Source: Fusarium oxysporum f. sp. lycopersici 4287
Taxonomy: Eukaryota; Ascomycota; Sordariomycetes; Hypocreales; Nectriaceae
Length of the DNA: 64,000 nt
NCBI RefSeq assembly: GCF_000149955.1
Contig: NC_030986.1
Coordinates: 6,749,114 to 6,813,113 of the forward strand
Direction: 5' to 3'
Shown here: positions 54,009-63,849 of the stretch, in pieces
How the letters are laid out: the number at the start of each line of letters is the position of its first letter
Position numbering within the stretch: position 1 is the stretch's first letter
The notes under the pieces: model-generated
What the model saw: the letters and a program-made list of their open reading frames with translations, nothing else
The model's database searches: none
What the model was told of the DNA's origin: nothing
Program-made: the position numbers and the translations under genes

Positions 54009-54207
54009 GTGGGAGCCAATAGGTTCACGGGTACCCGTGATTCTATTAATTTCACGGGTCCCGTAAAAATGACTAAGCACAGTAAGATGGCTGTGACTCG
54101 ACCATCTGAGCCGAATTGCATCCGGCTTCAAAACCCTTCCTCATCAAGCTGATTAGCAAGGGCGTGGATAGTGGTTTGTCCTTCGCAAAGTTTGCGTCGA
54201 GTTGTTG

Positions 54208-54813
54208 CTAAGCAGTTGTAAACATCTTGCTGGGTTGCCGCGGAATTACAGTATTGGCGAGCCATTCAAGTTGAGTTTGGTCCTCCTCAGGTAGTTTACG
54301 GTGTATTGGGTGAGCCGACAGATGCTGACTGGGAGGGTGATTGTGAAGAGAGAAGCGGGTATCCGGCCGGTGTCGTAATGTCCACCTACTCTTGTCGAGT
54401 GATTCTTTGGCCAGAACAGAGAATTTACAACCGGTCCCTCTGTTGAAGCAAAAACGGGTTGATTGTGTTGTTGTTGGTTCTAAGTTACATCTGTCTGAGA
54501 GGAGCACAGCTCCTTACATAGTATCCACATCGCAGCCACCAGTAGGTCGGACCACCTTAGCCACACTGTCTCAACACCCTCGAGTAGTGGTCTTGCGTTG
54601 TCTTTCTCTCGTCGAACTGGGCGGGCGACATGACCGATCGCATGTGTACGTGATAGTTTGTCTGCCGCTCTTTTCAACCGTCGAACGTCCGGTCGTAAAG
54701 GCGTAACCACTATGGGCCGCCCAATCGTTGATCGCCTTGAACAACGCATCGCGCGACTCATATTCTTGTTCGGGAGGGAGGCAATCTTCAGTGAATGACA
54801 AGATCGTTCCCAT
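54208..54813 (-). pseudogene. MULE transposase N-terminus (FAR1-like domain) split by a solo LTR
   Basis: Minus strand from MGTILSFTEDCLPPEQEYES: ALFKAINDWAAHSGYAFTTG, RQTITYTCDRSCRPPSSTRE, KTTTRG. The LTR (54441-54576) interrupts here, and the sequence resumes GTGCKFSVLAKESLDKSRW, HRPDTRFSLHNHPPSQHL. The Cys and H-x-H residues are those of the FAR1/WRKY-GCM1 DNA-binding fold at the start of MULE transposases. The catalytic domain is absent. Confidence 0.75.
54441..54576. mobile_element. Solo LTR (136 bp) with 5-bp target duplication
   Basis: It begins TGTTGAAGC and ends GTCTCAACA (TG...CA with a 6-bp inverted end TGTTGA/TCAACA). CCCTC lies directly outside both ends (54436-54440 and 54577-54581). 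Removing it and one CCCTC restores the FAR1-like block in the host MULE. The short length recalls TRIM-type LTRs. Confidence 0.88.
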
Positions 54814-55029
54814 TGTTTGAGGATCACCGCTGAATGTCGTTCTTCAGTGAGCGCACTGTGACCCAGCCTTCGCGTCCTGACGCGACGGCGTTAAAAAGCA
54901 AGACAGTGTGTTTTCATCGACTCGTAGGTTGAAATCAGGACTAGACGCACTGTGCTTAGTCATTTTTACGGGACCCGTGAAATTAATAGAATCACGGGTA
55001 CCCGTGAACCTATTGGCTCCCACAAGTTT

Positions 55030-55130
55030 TCATTGGCTTACAAAAATCAACCCTACCCCTGTCGATAAATTCAACTCTACTCGCTGTAAAGCGGGGCAAG
55101 AAAATCAATTCTACTACAATGAACTTTGTC
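55030..55130 (-). repeat. Repeat A copy
   Basis: Read on the minus strand: AGTAGAATTGATTTTCTTGC, then GAGTAGAGTTGAATTTATCG and GGGGTAGGGTTGATTTTTGT. It lies against the right TIR of the MULE-type element. Confidence 0.65.
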
Positions 55131-55134
55131 ATTG

Positions 55135-57236
55135 ACTACTAGGGCACTTAAGTATAAAGATTAAAGTCTAACTAATAGAATAGTTCCTATAAATAGGTAT
55201 TCTTAAAGGTAGTAAAGGGGAGATTAGAGTTAATAATATAGCTAATAAAAAGCTCTCTAATCCATACCATCCTTGTTACGATCCCAGCGGTTACGTGACG
55301 TGTACCCCACATTTTCCACCAACCGCGTACAGTCACTACAGACTAAGAGATTCCATCCGTGACCGGCAAGACCCAGTCACGACGGACATCCCAAAACACC
55401 AGTGATTCTCATAATCACTCGGTGACTCTTATGATCACTCAGTGACCACCTCTGGTATATAAGCCACATTCATTAGCATTTTATAGATTCTAGCTCACCA
55501 GCTATCAATAAAACTTCTTTACATTGATCAAGCCTAACACGCATTGAGTCTACCATTAAGAGACGTGACACTTCGACAACGCTTAGTACCACGCCCTACG
55601 CAACCTGCCAACAATAAACCTAGCACGACTCAGTTTATCCACAGTTGGAGCCCCAAGCGTCACAAATAGGCCAAGAGACTACAGCTATATTAATTAAGAA
55701 AATGGCATACCCTTGCTACTATATATAAAGCAACTTATTAGTATTTATAATAAGGCAACACAGGAAGCTCTATTATAGCTAATGCGTATAATATAACAGG
55801 AAGCTTTTATTTTTTAAAGGTAAATCTATAATATAGGTTCCTATATCAGGTCTTAGCTATTCACAGAGCTAGCCAAGCTGCCTAGTAATAACTTAATACT
55901 AATATAGTTTATAACGTAAAGTATACCGTCTTATAATTAAGGAAACATATAATAGCCAATAATTGCCTATTTACTTCTGTCAGACATTACGTGTATTCGG
56001 TCCATTGATCCAGATTTTTTTATATTCATCTTGTATTATGTTCAAGTTCTGCCCCTTAGAGGTTTTACCATTTCGGCTGTAATCTTAAAGTATCCCTGCT
56101 TGCACGTGACACCCAGTGCCTGTTCAACAACTTCCCCTTACTGTTATACTGTAATTTTCCTCTCGCGCTATCTAGTAACTTCCTAAGCCGCTTTTAAATT
56201 ACTCGCCTATACTTATTAGTCTATTATAAGTGCCACTAAATACCTAATGACCTTGTGCTTTTATTACTATATAATTAGCTGCCTACTATTAAGCCCTTTA
56301 TAGTTAGTCTATGCTAAGGGGCTTTTATAGCTGCAGCTAGTTAAGCAAGCCGTTTTAGGATTTTTAACAGAGTCTATATTAAAACCAAAAGTAGTTATAA
56401 GCTAAGGCTATTTTCTCCTTCCTTGCAGAAGGAATATATTTTATAATGTATCCCTTTAGTAGCTCTAATGCCCACTATGCAGCAGAGTTATACTTTTAGA
56501 GTAGGCTAAATGGCACTAGAGCTATGCTATAAATATAAGCAAGATAATCTAAACTAAGGCCATTTTTAGCTTATCTTTTCCAGAGAAATAGCAGATATCT
56601 ATACTATGTTAAATTTAATGATCTCCTTATATATAAGGTGACTATATAATATATTCTCTTCTATATTAAAATTAAGCCAATTAAGCCGCTTCTTACTTAT
56701 TTACAGCAACAGGATTAGTACACTAAACCGTACCCTATAAGCGAGGGAAGGTACATAGGCCAAGTAATTTCTATATTTGCCCCAGAACCTAAGATCAAAA
56801 GACTAATAAATAGGCCAGAAAATATAGGATTAGGTACCATTACTAGTAGTAATTGGCATAGTAGCAAATTCTAATTAACATGCACAGATAAGAAGGATGT
56901 AGTTTCATAAAGATAATGGAGACAGGGGACTAGCGCATGGACAAAAAGTGTGTAATTTAGTAAATTACAAGCAGTTCTTGGTACAGTAGGGTTCGACAAG
57001 TGACTGAAGTCCGGATTAACTCGGCCTAGACCGAACACTTAATCCCTCTAACCCCTCCTATTCGTCGATGCCCCGGTTAGCGCAATAGTTAATTATGAAC
57101 CTTTTTAAGATATCCTCCAATACGATGCGACCTCGGCAGATATACTGGTCTTAATCATCTCAATAAAGTAGATAGCAGATTCCATTATAGAAAATACTAA
57201 GGGACTGGATCCGACAGGCGATCGGCAATAATCGCA
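55135..57236. other. AT-rich decayed repeat tract
   Basis: A strongly AT-rich, TA-dense stretch (about 55640-57000 especially) with stops in every frame and no gene. The composition contrasts sharply with both sides and fits RIP-degraded repeat DNA, an inference that needs dinucleotide counts. TGTAATTTAGTAAATTACAA and GTACAGTAGGGTTCGAC at about 56950-57000 resemble ends of the GTGCACG MITE-like family. Confidence 0.6.
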
Positions 57237-57369
57237 CTATCCTAGATATCTCGCTGTCTTATACAAGAGGTAGATAGTCAAAACTTCTCTTAAATTGCTT
57301 AATAGCAGCGACCTAAGAGGCACAGATTGAGTTCTAGTGTTATTAGATATGCTAGGCAATATTATTTTA

Positions 57370-57460
57370 TAGTATAATACCAAACTCTTTTTAAACAATA
57401 ATACGCCAAGAAGGATCGTAGTAAAAGAGATCTTCGAATTCCACAATGAAAGGCGGTTGT
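57370..57460 (+). repeat. Segment shared with 2521-2620
   Basis: AAACAATAATACGCCAAGAAGGATCGTAGTAAAAGAGATC... matches AAACAATGATATGCCAAGAATGGCCGTAGTGAAAGAGATC... at about 2541. Both encode (I/A)VVKEI(F/L)EFH(N/S)ERRL. It may be a second relic of the REase-kinase family at the edge of the AT-rich tract. Confidence 0.55.
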
Positions 57461-58815
57461 ATTCTGCTAGTCATTGTAAAGCATCAGCTTGTAAGGACCG
57501 TTAAGAATAAACCTCGGATGATAATCACAGTAGAAAGTGTCGATAATGTAAGAAAGTTAAAGTACGCATCCGTGAAAGGGACCTGGGATGGCAAGGTGGT
57601 GAGTAAGCGGAAGCTCGTGAAGCAGGCGAGCTCGGCCGGCTGCCACCCTGATAGCCGAGAACCCAAGTCGACCGGAAAGCGCGGGGAGTCTACTAAGCTG
57701 ATGGACTCCCCCAATAACAAAACACAGTCTGCAAAGCTGACAGATTTAGGTGACGGTCAGCGCCGAATACACCGGCAAGACATGCCGGTATTACCAAAGA
57801 GGCATAAGGACCTCGAGACCCATCCACTAGGTGACCTATTCCGCGAGGCAGAAAAGACTCATCTTGAGAGCCATAAAGAGATGCACTCCTGGCGTGAGGT
57901 TCAGAGAGAAGCCGCAGGGAAGGAACTCCTAGACTGCAGGCGGGTCTATGTGTATAAGTTCGATAAGCATGGGTGGTTCACCAAATGCAAGACGAGTCTC
58001 GTCGTACGAGGCGATCAACAAGCCAAGTCAGCTCACGAAGATACCTATGCATCCACACTCGCGGGCAGATCCTTCAGAACGCTTATGGCTATAGCTGCTC
58101 GTTTCGACCTAGAACTCCTCCAGTATGATGTCAACGCTTTCGTCAATGCTGAACTGAAGCAGGATGTCTATATGCGGATACCTGGAGGCTACCGAAAGCC
58201 CGGACTGATTCTCAAGCTCCGGAAAGCTCTATATGGCCTGCGCCAGTCACCGTTGCTGTGGCAGAAAGAACTAACCACTACTCTCACGAATCTTGGTTTC
58301 AAACCTGTACCTCACGAGCCATGCTGTCTCTTGAAGGAAGGCATAATGATATTCTTTTATGTGGATGACCTCATTGTTGCCTAGAAAAGGAGAAATCAAG
58401 ATATGGTCGATTGGACGATAGGCAAGCTTCGAGAAAAATATCAACCCTCTGGGGGTGATACACTACAATGGTTTCTTGGAATCGAGGTGGTTCGCGATCG
58501 AAATCAACGCCTGATCTGGTTTTCGCAGTCGTCATTCTTTGATAAGATCATTAACCATTTTAGAATCCAAGGAGGAAAGAATTCCCCTACGCCAATGACC
58601 ACCGAAGAACTATTTCCCAACTAAGAGCGTGCAACAGCAACGTCAGTACAGGAGTATCAACGCAAGACCGGATCAGTACTTTACCGGGCAGTGATCACTC
58701 GACCCGATATCGCCTTTGCTGTATCTCGACTTTGCCGATTCAATATCAACCCGAGCGAGCAGCACCATGAGGGCGTGAACCACCTACTCCGATATCTTCG
58801 AAACACCAGAACACT
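57446..58815 (+). pseudogene. Ty1/copia reverse transcriptase relic with nonsense codons
   Basis: One frame throughout. HSWREVQREAAGKELLDCRR starts the RVT_2 region. TSLVVRGDQQAKSAHEDTYA, LLQYDVNAFVNAELKQDVYM, LRKALYGLRQSPLLWQKEL and the catalytic FFYVDDLIVA follow. TAG at 58382-58384 and TAA at 58622-58624 interrupt it, each with the frame continuing (LQWFLGIEVVRDRNQRLIWF; AVITRPDIAFAVSRLCRFNI; HHEGVNHLLRYLRNTRTLS). No gag, integrase or LTR is seen. At about 58815 the copia frame passes directly into hAT sequence. Confidence 0.85.
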
Positions 58816-59107
58816 TAGTGTCGGCGAGCTCGAAAGGTACCTCTGTCTCGAGCCACAGGATACGCAGGATGCTATCCAATGGTTGAGAGACCACAGGGCC
58901 TCGTTTCCTTCACTGAGCAGCTTTGCTCTGGATGTCTTTGCTATTCCAGCAATAGCAAGCGATTGTGAGAGGCAATTTAGCCTAGCGAAGCTGATGTTGA
59001 CGTCTCAGAGGCTTTCGATGGGCTCGGATACATTGGAACGCGTTCAGTGCCTCAAGAACTGGGTCAGACAGGGCGGAGTAAAGTTGGATAGCTGGGTGGG
59101 TAGCTGA
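58816..59107 (+). pseudogene. hAT C-terminal dimerisation domain fused to the copia frame
   Basis: RYLCLEPQDTQDAIQWLRDH, FPSLSSFALDVFAIPAIASD, CERQFSLAKLMLTSQRLSMG and DTLERVQCLKNWVRQGG form the hAT_C signature (W...A.D..SIP..S..CER.FS..). It is in frame with the copia relic, so one open frame (58691-59107) is half copia and half hAT, presumably by rearrangement. Confidence 0.85.
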
Positions 59108-59171
59108 CTTTTGGTGTGCACGAGGGGGACGACTTCGCGTAGGGGTTTCCACCCATAGAATTTATATAGAA

Positions 59172-59267
59172 CATCAAACAAATCAAACAAATCAAACAAA
59201 TCAAACAAATCAAACAAATCAAACAAATCAAACAAATCAAACAAATCAAACAAATCAAACAAATCAA
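59172..59267 (+). repeat. Tandem 9-bp minisatellite (CAAACAAAT)n
   Basis: About ten perfect copies of a 9-bp unit. Being a multiple of three, it reads as an uninterrupted FDL or CLI repeat on the minus strand, which is not a protein. Confidence 0.95.
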
Positions 59268-59353
59268 CTTTGAGCTCGAGGGCTATCAATCAAACCAACT
59301 TTGACCTCAAAGTTGATTTGATTGACATATGATGAGCGCTGGTTATTCCTCTA

Positions 59354-60793
59354 CAGGCTGGCGATCAATTCAATTCCATCAATTTCGTCCTCGCGTGGCG
59401 TTGCGTTGAAAGCTTACTCAGCATTTGGCCAGTGGAGTTGAACCACTGCATCTCCAGATTGAATTGATGGCGTTGAATTGAATATGTTGAATATCACACG
59501 CGCGTCGAGTCCCCCAATGCTCACTTCCCAGCGTCTAGGTCATCCTCCTCTGCCTCCCATATAACGCTATTTCCAACCTCTTCTGACACATCAATCAAGC
59601 TATCAGCCGCGTCGACTAGGCCATTCCGCACCCATGACCTCAGTGTCTGTGCCATTCCTATCGAGTCCGCAGCGGTGGTACCATTTGCTCAGCAACACTA
59701 AACAAACGCTCGCACTCTGCCGACATAGACGGTATTGATAGTAGGTCAAGGGCCATTCGCGACAATCGAGGGTAGTCTCTCCGCCTTTCCCACCAATATT
59801 GGATGGGATCTGTCACAAGATTGTCGTTCCTAGAGTCGGCACTCGACAGCCAGTGATCATATTCGTCTTGGCCCCTACTCCGTGGACTTTCCCAAGAACA
59901 CCTGCCTGCCAGAGACGAAGTCCTGTGAGCTCAGTGCCTTTCGAGTGCACTCATTGCCTTCAAACGCTTGAATGGGGGTTCTTCATCCGAATTCAAAAGA
60001 GTCGGTAGTGGTTTGTACTCTTCCTCCCACAATGTTTCTTGGGCGTGTCTTTTCCTGCTTTCCCTTCCAAAGAGCAGGTGGCTTCCTCCTCTCGGACTCG
60101 TCGACAAGTCTGTGCTCCCTGATCAGATGTTTCTCGATATTCTGTGTGCCAACCGCAGTGAAGTCTGTCACCTTGGACCTGACCCTCCGGGGACAATGCT
60201 TGCAAACCCATTTCCTCCTCGTGGGAGAATCGCGGGCTTGAATGTCAAAGCCGTGCTGCCAAACCCACGAAGTGTGCCTGCCAACGCGTTCCGAAATCGA
60301 GAAACCCGGAAACTTGTGCCATGGGAAGGCTTTCCAATCGACTGGCGAAGCATCCAAGTTATTAGGTGAAGTACTAGGTGCGCTGCAGTCGGGACTCTGG
60401 CACTTGACAGGTACGTTGGCGTCATTTGAAGGTTAGGAAAGGAATGGAATGCAGGTAATGATCTTCCTGCAAGGGTCATAGAGCGCGACGACAGCTGAGA
60501 CGCGTTCATAAACCCCTAATGCTAGGTGCAGTTGGCACGTGCATCAAAAATACGGGGCAAAAGTACTAGCAGGGGTCCTGTGGACGCGTCTTATGGGACT
60601 ACACGGATTGGGCGCTACCCTGAACCACTGCCATTATCGACAGTTTCAACCGATGGTCAACGTTGAAAGCATCTAGGTGGAATTGAAACAATCAATGCGA
60701 GTGTCAAATGGGATTGATTGAATTGATGCACGTGACTTCAACTTCCATAAAATTGACGAGATTGAGTTGATGGTTGAATTGATCGCCAGCCTG
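59354..60793 (-). mobile_element. Short hAT-type element (1440 bp), complete ends, internally deleted
   Basis: TIRs CAGGCTGGCGATCAATTCAA (left) and the inverse (right). The 8-bp duplication TTCCTCTA is exact on both sides (59346-59353 and 60794-60801). Inside, on the minus strand, are the first and last parts of a hAT transposase with the catalytic middle missing. It is non-autonomous but the ends are intact, so it could be mobilised by a full-length relative. Confidence 0.93.
59500..60357 (-). pseudogene. hAT transposase: BED finger and dimerisation ends, core deleted
   Basis: The N-terminal part starts MDASPVDWKAFPWHKFPGFS. It has WQHGFDIQARDSPTRRKWVC followed by KHCPRRV...IEKHLIREH, a BED-type C-x2-C...H-x4-H finger. 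Toward 59830-59500 the minus strand gives PIQYWWERRRDYPRLSRMAL, DLLSIPSMSAECERLFSVAE (hAT_C), then a frame break and LRSWVRNGLVDAADSLIDVS. The central RNase H-like catalytic domain is absent. Confidence 0.8.
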
Positions 60794-60801
60794 TTCCTCT
60801 A

Positions 60802-62754
60802 TAACTAGTCTATTTCTATTGCGGTATAGCCATCCAATCCAGCTGGTTCAATTGGCTCCTGACTTTCTATGGCAACGAGAGTACAAGCTGGCCTGTATCA
60901 GCTGATTAATTCATCTTGATTAGTCTAACTTCCCTGTCGTGACGGCATTGCCGTTTTGTGCCGCTTAAAGAGATAGTCCGATGCCACTGACTATGTTAGC
61001 CGCCGCTAATGTTAGCTGTCCTGCGTAAGGGCTTTACATTGTTCATAACCACCTCATTAAATGGGTGCTCTCTCTCAGAGTCAAGTATCAACGTCCGGCT
61101 AGCAGGGTCCGGTTGACCAATGCCGAACCGTGTGCTCCGCTTTTCAAACTCAAAGATGACCTGCTGTTCCCAGATTCCCCAGAATTTCTCTTTTTTGCCT
61201 GTAGCTCTATATTTACCAGTCCCCTCCTGTCGAAATAGTGTGTCATTAGTGCTTCCGCCGGCGGGGCTTTTTAACCCAGCCATGTCCCCGTGCTTGAGGG
61301 CCAAGCATGGGACTCGGATTCTTCCTTTGGCTTCTCGGCATAGTGTAGAATATCGTTCTGATGTCCCGGGTGTACCTAGAGTGATTAATTCTCTACGCTG
61401 GCATGTGAGCAGACAGCGTAATCGAGTAGTTTCAACTGGGGGATCGCCAATTGCAGTATAACATTTTGTCCGCGCCGGGGTTTACCATGTGAAAAAACAT
61501 GTCGGTGACATGACACCGCAGCTTGTGCCGCTCTCAGTTAACAAATATGACTGCAGAAAGCAGCTCAGGCAGATATTGAGATATCCGCGGAGCGATCTTG
61601 ATTCGTCCTCTTCTTACCTCCGACGGAGGCCCCATAATTGATGATCCCAAGCTTTTGTGGAGCCCTAAGACAGGACCATACATGGCTCTTCGATTAACTG
61701 ACGCGTATGTAGCAAAGTTCTGATGCCCGTCATGGCCCAAGATAAAGTTTATATGACGTCAGAGAGATGGAATGAAAAGGGCGATGGTGCTATCCAGAGC
61801 GGGGTGTTTCGGAGAGTATGTGCTACGGGTTGCCTCAGCGGTAATAGCCAGTGAGACGTATGTAGTATCCCCTAATCCTTCACATTGTGGGCGAAATCAT
61901 GCAGATCCGCCGTGCAAACAAGTATGTGGGTTTATGTGTTCAGACTTGCGAAGATCTTTCCACGTAGATTCTCACCTGAGCCCTTACTCGGTCTCTTCCG
62001 TTGAGTCAGTGTGACTGGGAAACCTCTGCAGTGTCATATTGCAAAACACATTTGGCGGTCCCCAACTCCCAAGTACAAACACATGCTTGCGCATAGTAAA
62101 CCGTAGTCAATCTCCAAGCTTCACAGCCTTGTTGGTGTTGAGGAGGCTCGAGCACGGCGAGCAGGTCTACGCGCCAGTTTCTAGGCTTGCCATGGCACTA
62201 GGAAATAGCCACCCCTCCAGACTCGAGGGACATGGGCGATAAATAAACGCCGGGCTCTGAAACTCTCGGCAGTCTAGCCCACGAAGCCGCATAAGTTATT
62301 CCCTGAAATACAAGGATTTCCTATCCTCCTGGTTTCCAAAGATGTGGCGTTTGAATATCCCGCTCCCATTGGTAAACCTTGTTTTCTGCTAACAGCCACA
62401 TTTTTATTAAGCTAAGTTTCTGCTGATGCTGTGATGCTTGCTAGGGTATGGATGAGCATTTGCGCACTGTCTTGAATACTACGTTCCGGTCAGGGCATTG
62501 CTTGCGACAGCTGTTATATTTGATTTTTGTATCCTACCCTGCCATCCTCTGCCCTTCCTACGTTTTTAGGCATGCTCTTGGCAATTTCTCTCAAGTTCTC
62601 CCTTCTTCAATATCCAAGGTATCAGCCCTGGCCCTAAGGTCTCTTATCACCACTTATTATCCTGACTGGCAATTGCGATTCGAGGAGCTGGATTACTTTA
62701 TATTATCGTAGAGTCCTGTTCTACAATGCTAGGAAACCTTGCGTTCTCACCGAG
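60802..62754. other. Intergenic region before the bZIP gene
   Basis: A 102-codon minus-strand frame at 60996-61304 and several 60-110-codon frames have no recognised motif. The last few hundred bases before 62755 are pyrimidine-rich (CCTACCCTGCCATCCTCTGCC) and probably promoter and 5' leader. Confidence 0.4.
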
Positions 62755-63849
62755 ATGATGTTTTCGCCACTACATCTTACCAACAATCCTACCATCCAGT
62801 TGGATAACCGTAGCTTCACCAATACCTCGAAACATCAAGCCATGTCGGCCGATGCCGAGTCAAATAGGTGGCAGCTACCATTTGAACAAGCAATTGATAC
62901 CTGCACGGTCACGATGAGAGCGGGTCTCGGGCCCTCCTACATTCCATTACCGCCGCAGCCTATGAAATTTGGGAATCTTGAAGGGAACGGGGCACTGAAG
63001 AATATCCGACAATCTGCTATAGATGATAAGAAGTTGAACCGGCGGGCCCACACTCGAAGACAATCACAAGCAGCTGCAAATGAGGCGCTTTCCGAGTCCA
63101 GTGCTTATGGGCAGGCTGCACAGTCACCCGAGCCAAGGAAAAGGGGCCGAAAACCAAATAAGCAGTCAAAAGAACAGCAGGTAGCGGGTCAACAAGTGGA
63201 GCTTGGTGATGATGATCTTCCCAAGGATCCCCGCCGGCGCCGAGTGCTCGAACGTAACCGCATTGCGGCGAATAAGTGTCGTCTCCGCAAGCGTGGTGAA
63301 GCCTCAGCGCTCGCCTGCCACGAAAAAGCAATGGAGGACCAGAACCGCCATCTCACGGCGTGTGTCGACTCTTTGACTCACGAAATTTATCACCTAAAGA
63401 CCCAATTACTGCGGCATACAGGATGCAAATGCGTCCTCATCCAGAACTATATCGCGAATGAGGCGCAGAAGTGTGTGGATAGGCTAATCGTTTGCTCTAC
63501 TGCCTTTGGTACCTATAGCAATTCGCTAAGGCCTTGTGATGGAAGCCCAAGTGATGCTAGCACCGCCCAAGAGTTGAATACGCAGAGTCTAAATGGAGGT
63601 CGTTTCCTGTCAACCCCGAGAATCTCTTCTCAGCAGGGATCTATCGCCTCGGATGTTACAGACATCGTGTTCGATATGATGGACTTGGGACCATTTCAAA
63701 CGGCTACTATGCTGCCTGATTCGATGGCCTTTACCCAGCCAGTTCCACCGTTATCCTTCACTGAATATGGACCAGAGTTATCTGTCTACGAGGGACCGCG
63801 AGAACACCAAGCGGATGAGGTTGCTTGGGGCTCATACTGGCAGTTTTGA
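62755..63849 (+). CDS. ATF/CRE-type bZIP transcription factor
   Basis: An intronless 364-residue frame. The start is MMFSPLHLTN; MSADAESNRW at 62842 is an alternative. Residues about 120-150 are basic (RKRGRKPNKQSKEQQ). The bZIP lies at about residues 155-220. The basic region is DPRRRRVLERNRIAANKCRL, with the NxxAAxxC(R) signature of ATF/CREB-like factors. The zipper follows (AMEDQNRHLTACVDSLTHEI, YHLKTQLLRHTGC), and then the family block CVLIQNYIANEAQ. The C-terminus is acidic and aromatic (VTDIVFDMMDLGPFQTA; YGPELSVYEG), a possible activation region. It would bind CRE-like DNA as a dimer in the nucleus. Fungal relatives act in stress and development (family knowledge). No lesions are seen. 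A relic of its 3' part lies at 41888. Confidence 0.88.
   Translation: MMFSPLHLTNNPTIQLDNRSFTNTSKHQAMSADAESNRWQLPFEQAIDTCTVTMRAGLGPSYIPLPPQPMKFGNLEGNGALKNIRQSAIDDKKLNRRAHTRRQSQAAANEALSESSAYGQAAQSPEPRKRGRKPNKQSKEQQVAGQQVELGDDDLPKDPRRRRVLERNRIAANKCRLRKRGEASALACHEKAMEDQNRHLTACVDSLTHEIYHLKTQLLRHTGCKCVLIQNYIANEAQKCVDRLIVCSTAFGTYSNSLRPCDGSPSDASTAQELNTQSLNGGRFLSTPRISSQQGSIASDVTDIVFDMMDLGPFQTATMLPDSMAFTQPVPPLSFTEYGPELSVYEGPREHQADEVAWGSYWQF

Larger units (their letters stand above)
54009..55023 (-). mobile_element. MULE-type element with about 75-bp terminal inverted repeats
   Basis: GTGGGAGCCAATAGGTTCAC...GACTAAGCACAGT at the left and its inverse at the right match almost perfectly over about 75 bp, including CACGGGTACCCGTG and CACGGGTCCCGT. 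Long TIRs plus a FAR1-like ORF inside fit a Mutator-like element. A target duplication is not clear (AAG only). The element is about 1 kb including a solo LTR, far shorter than an autonomous copy. Confidence 0.8.

Noticed and set aside
59044..59289. Frame encoding a long FDL repeat protein
   Set aside because: It is the 9-bp minisatellite read through; the unit being divisible by three makes every frame open.
61460..62250. Several 60-80-codon plus-strand frames before the last bZIP gene
   Set aside because: No motif, no splice sites joining them, and composition like leader/promoter DNA.
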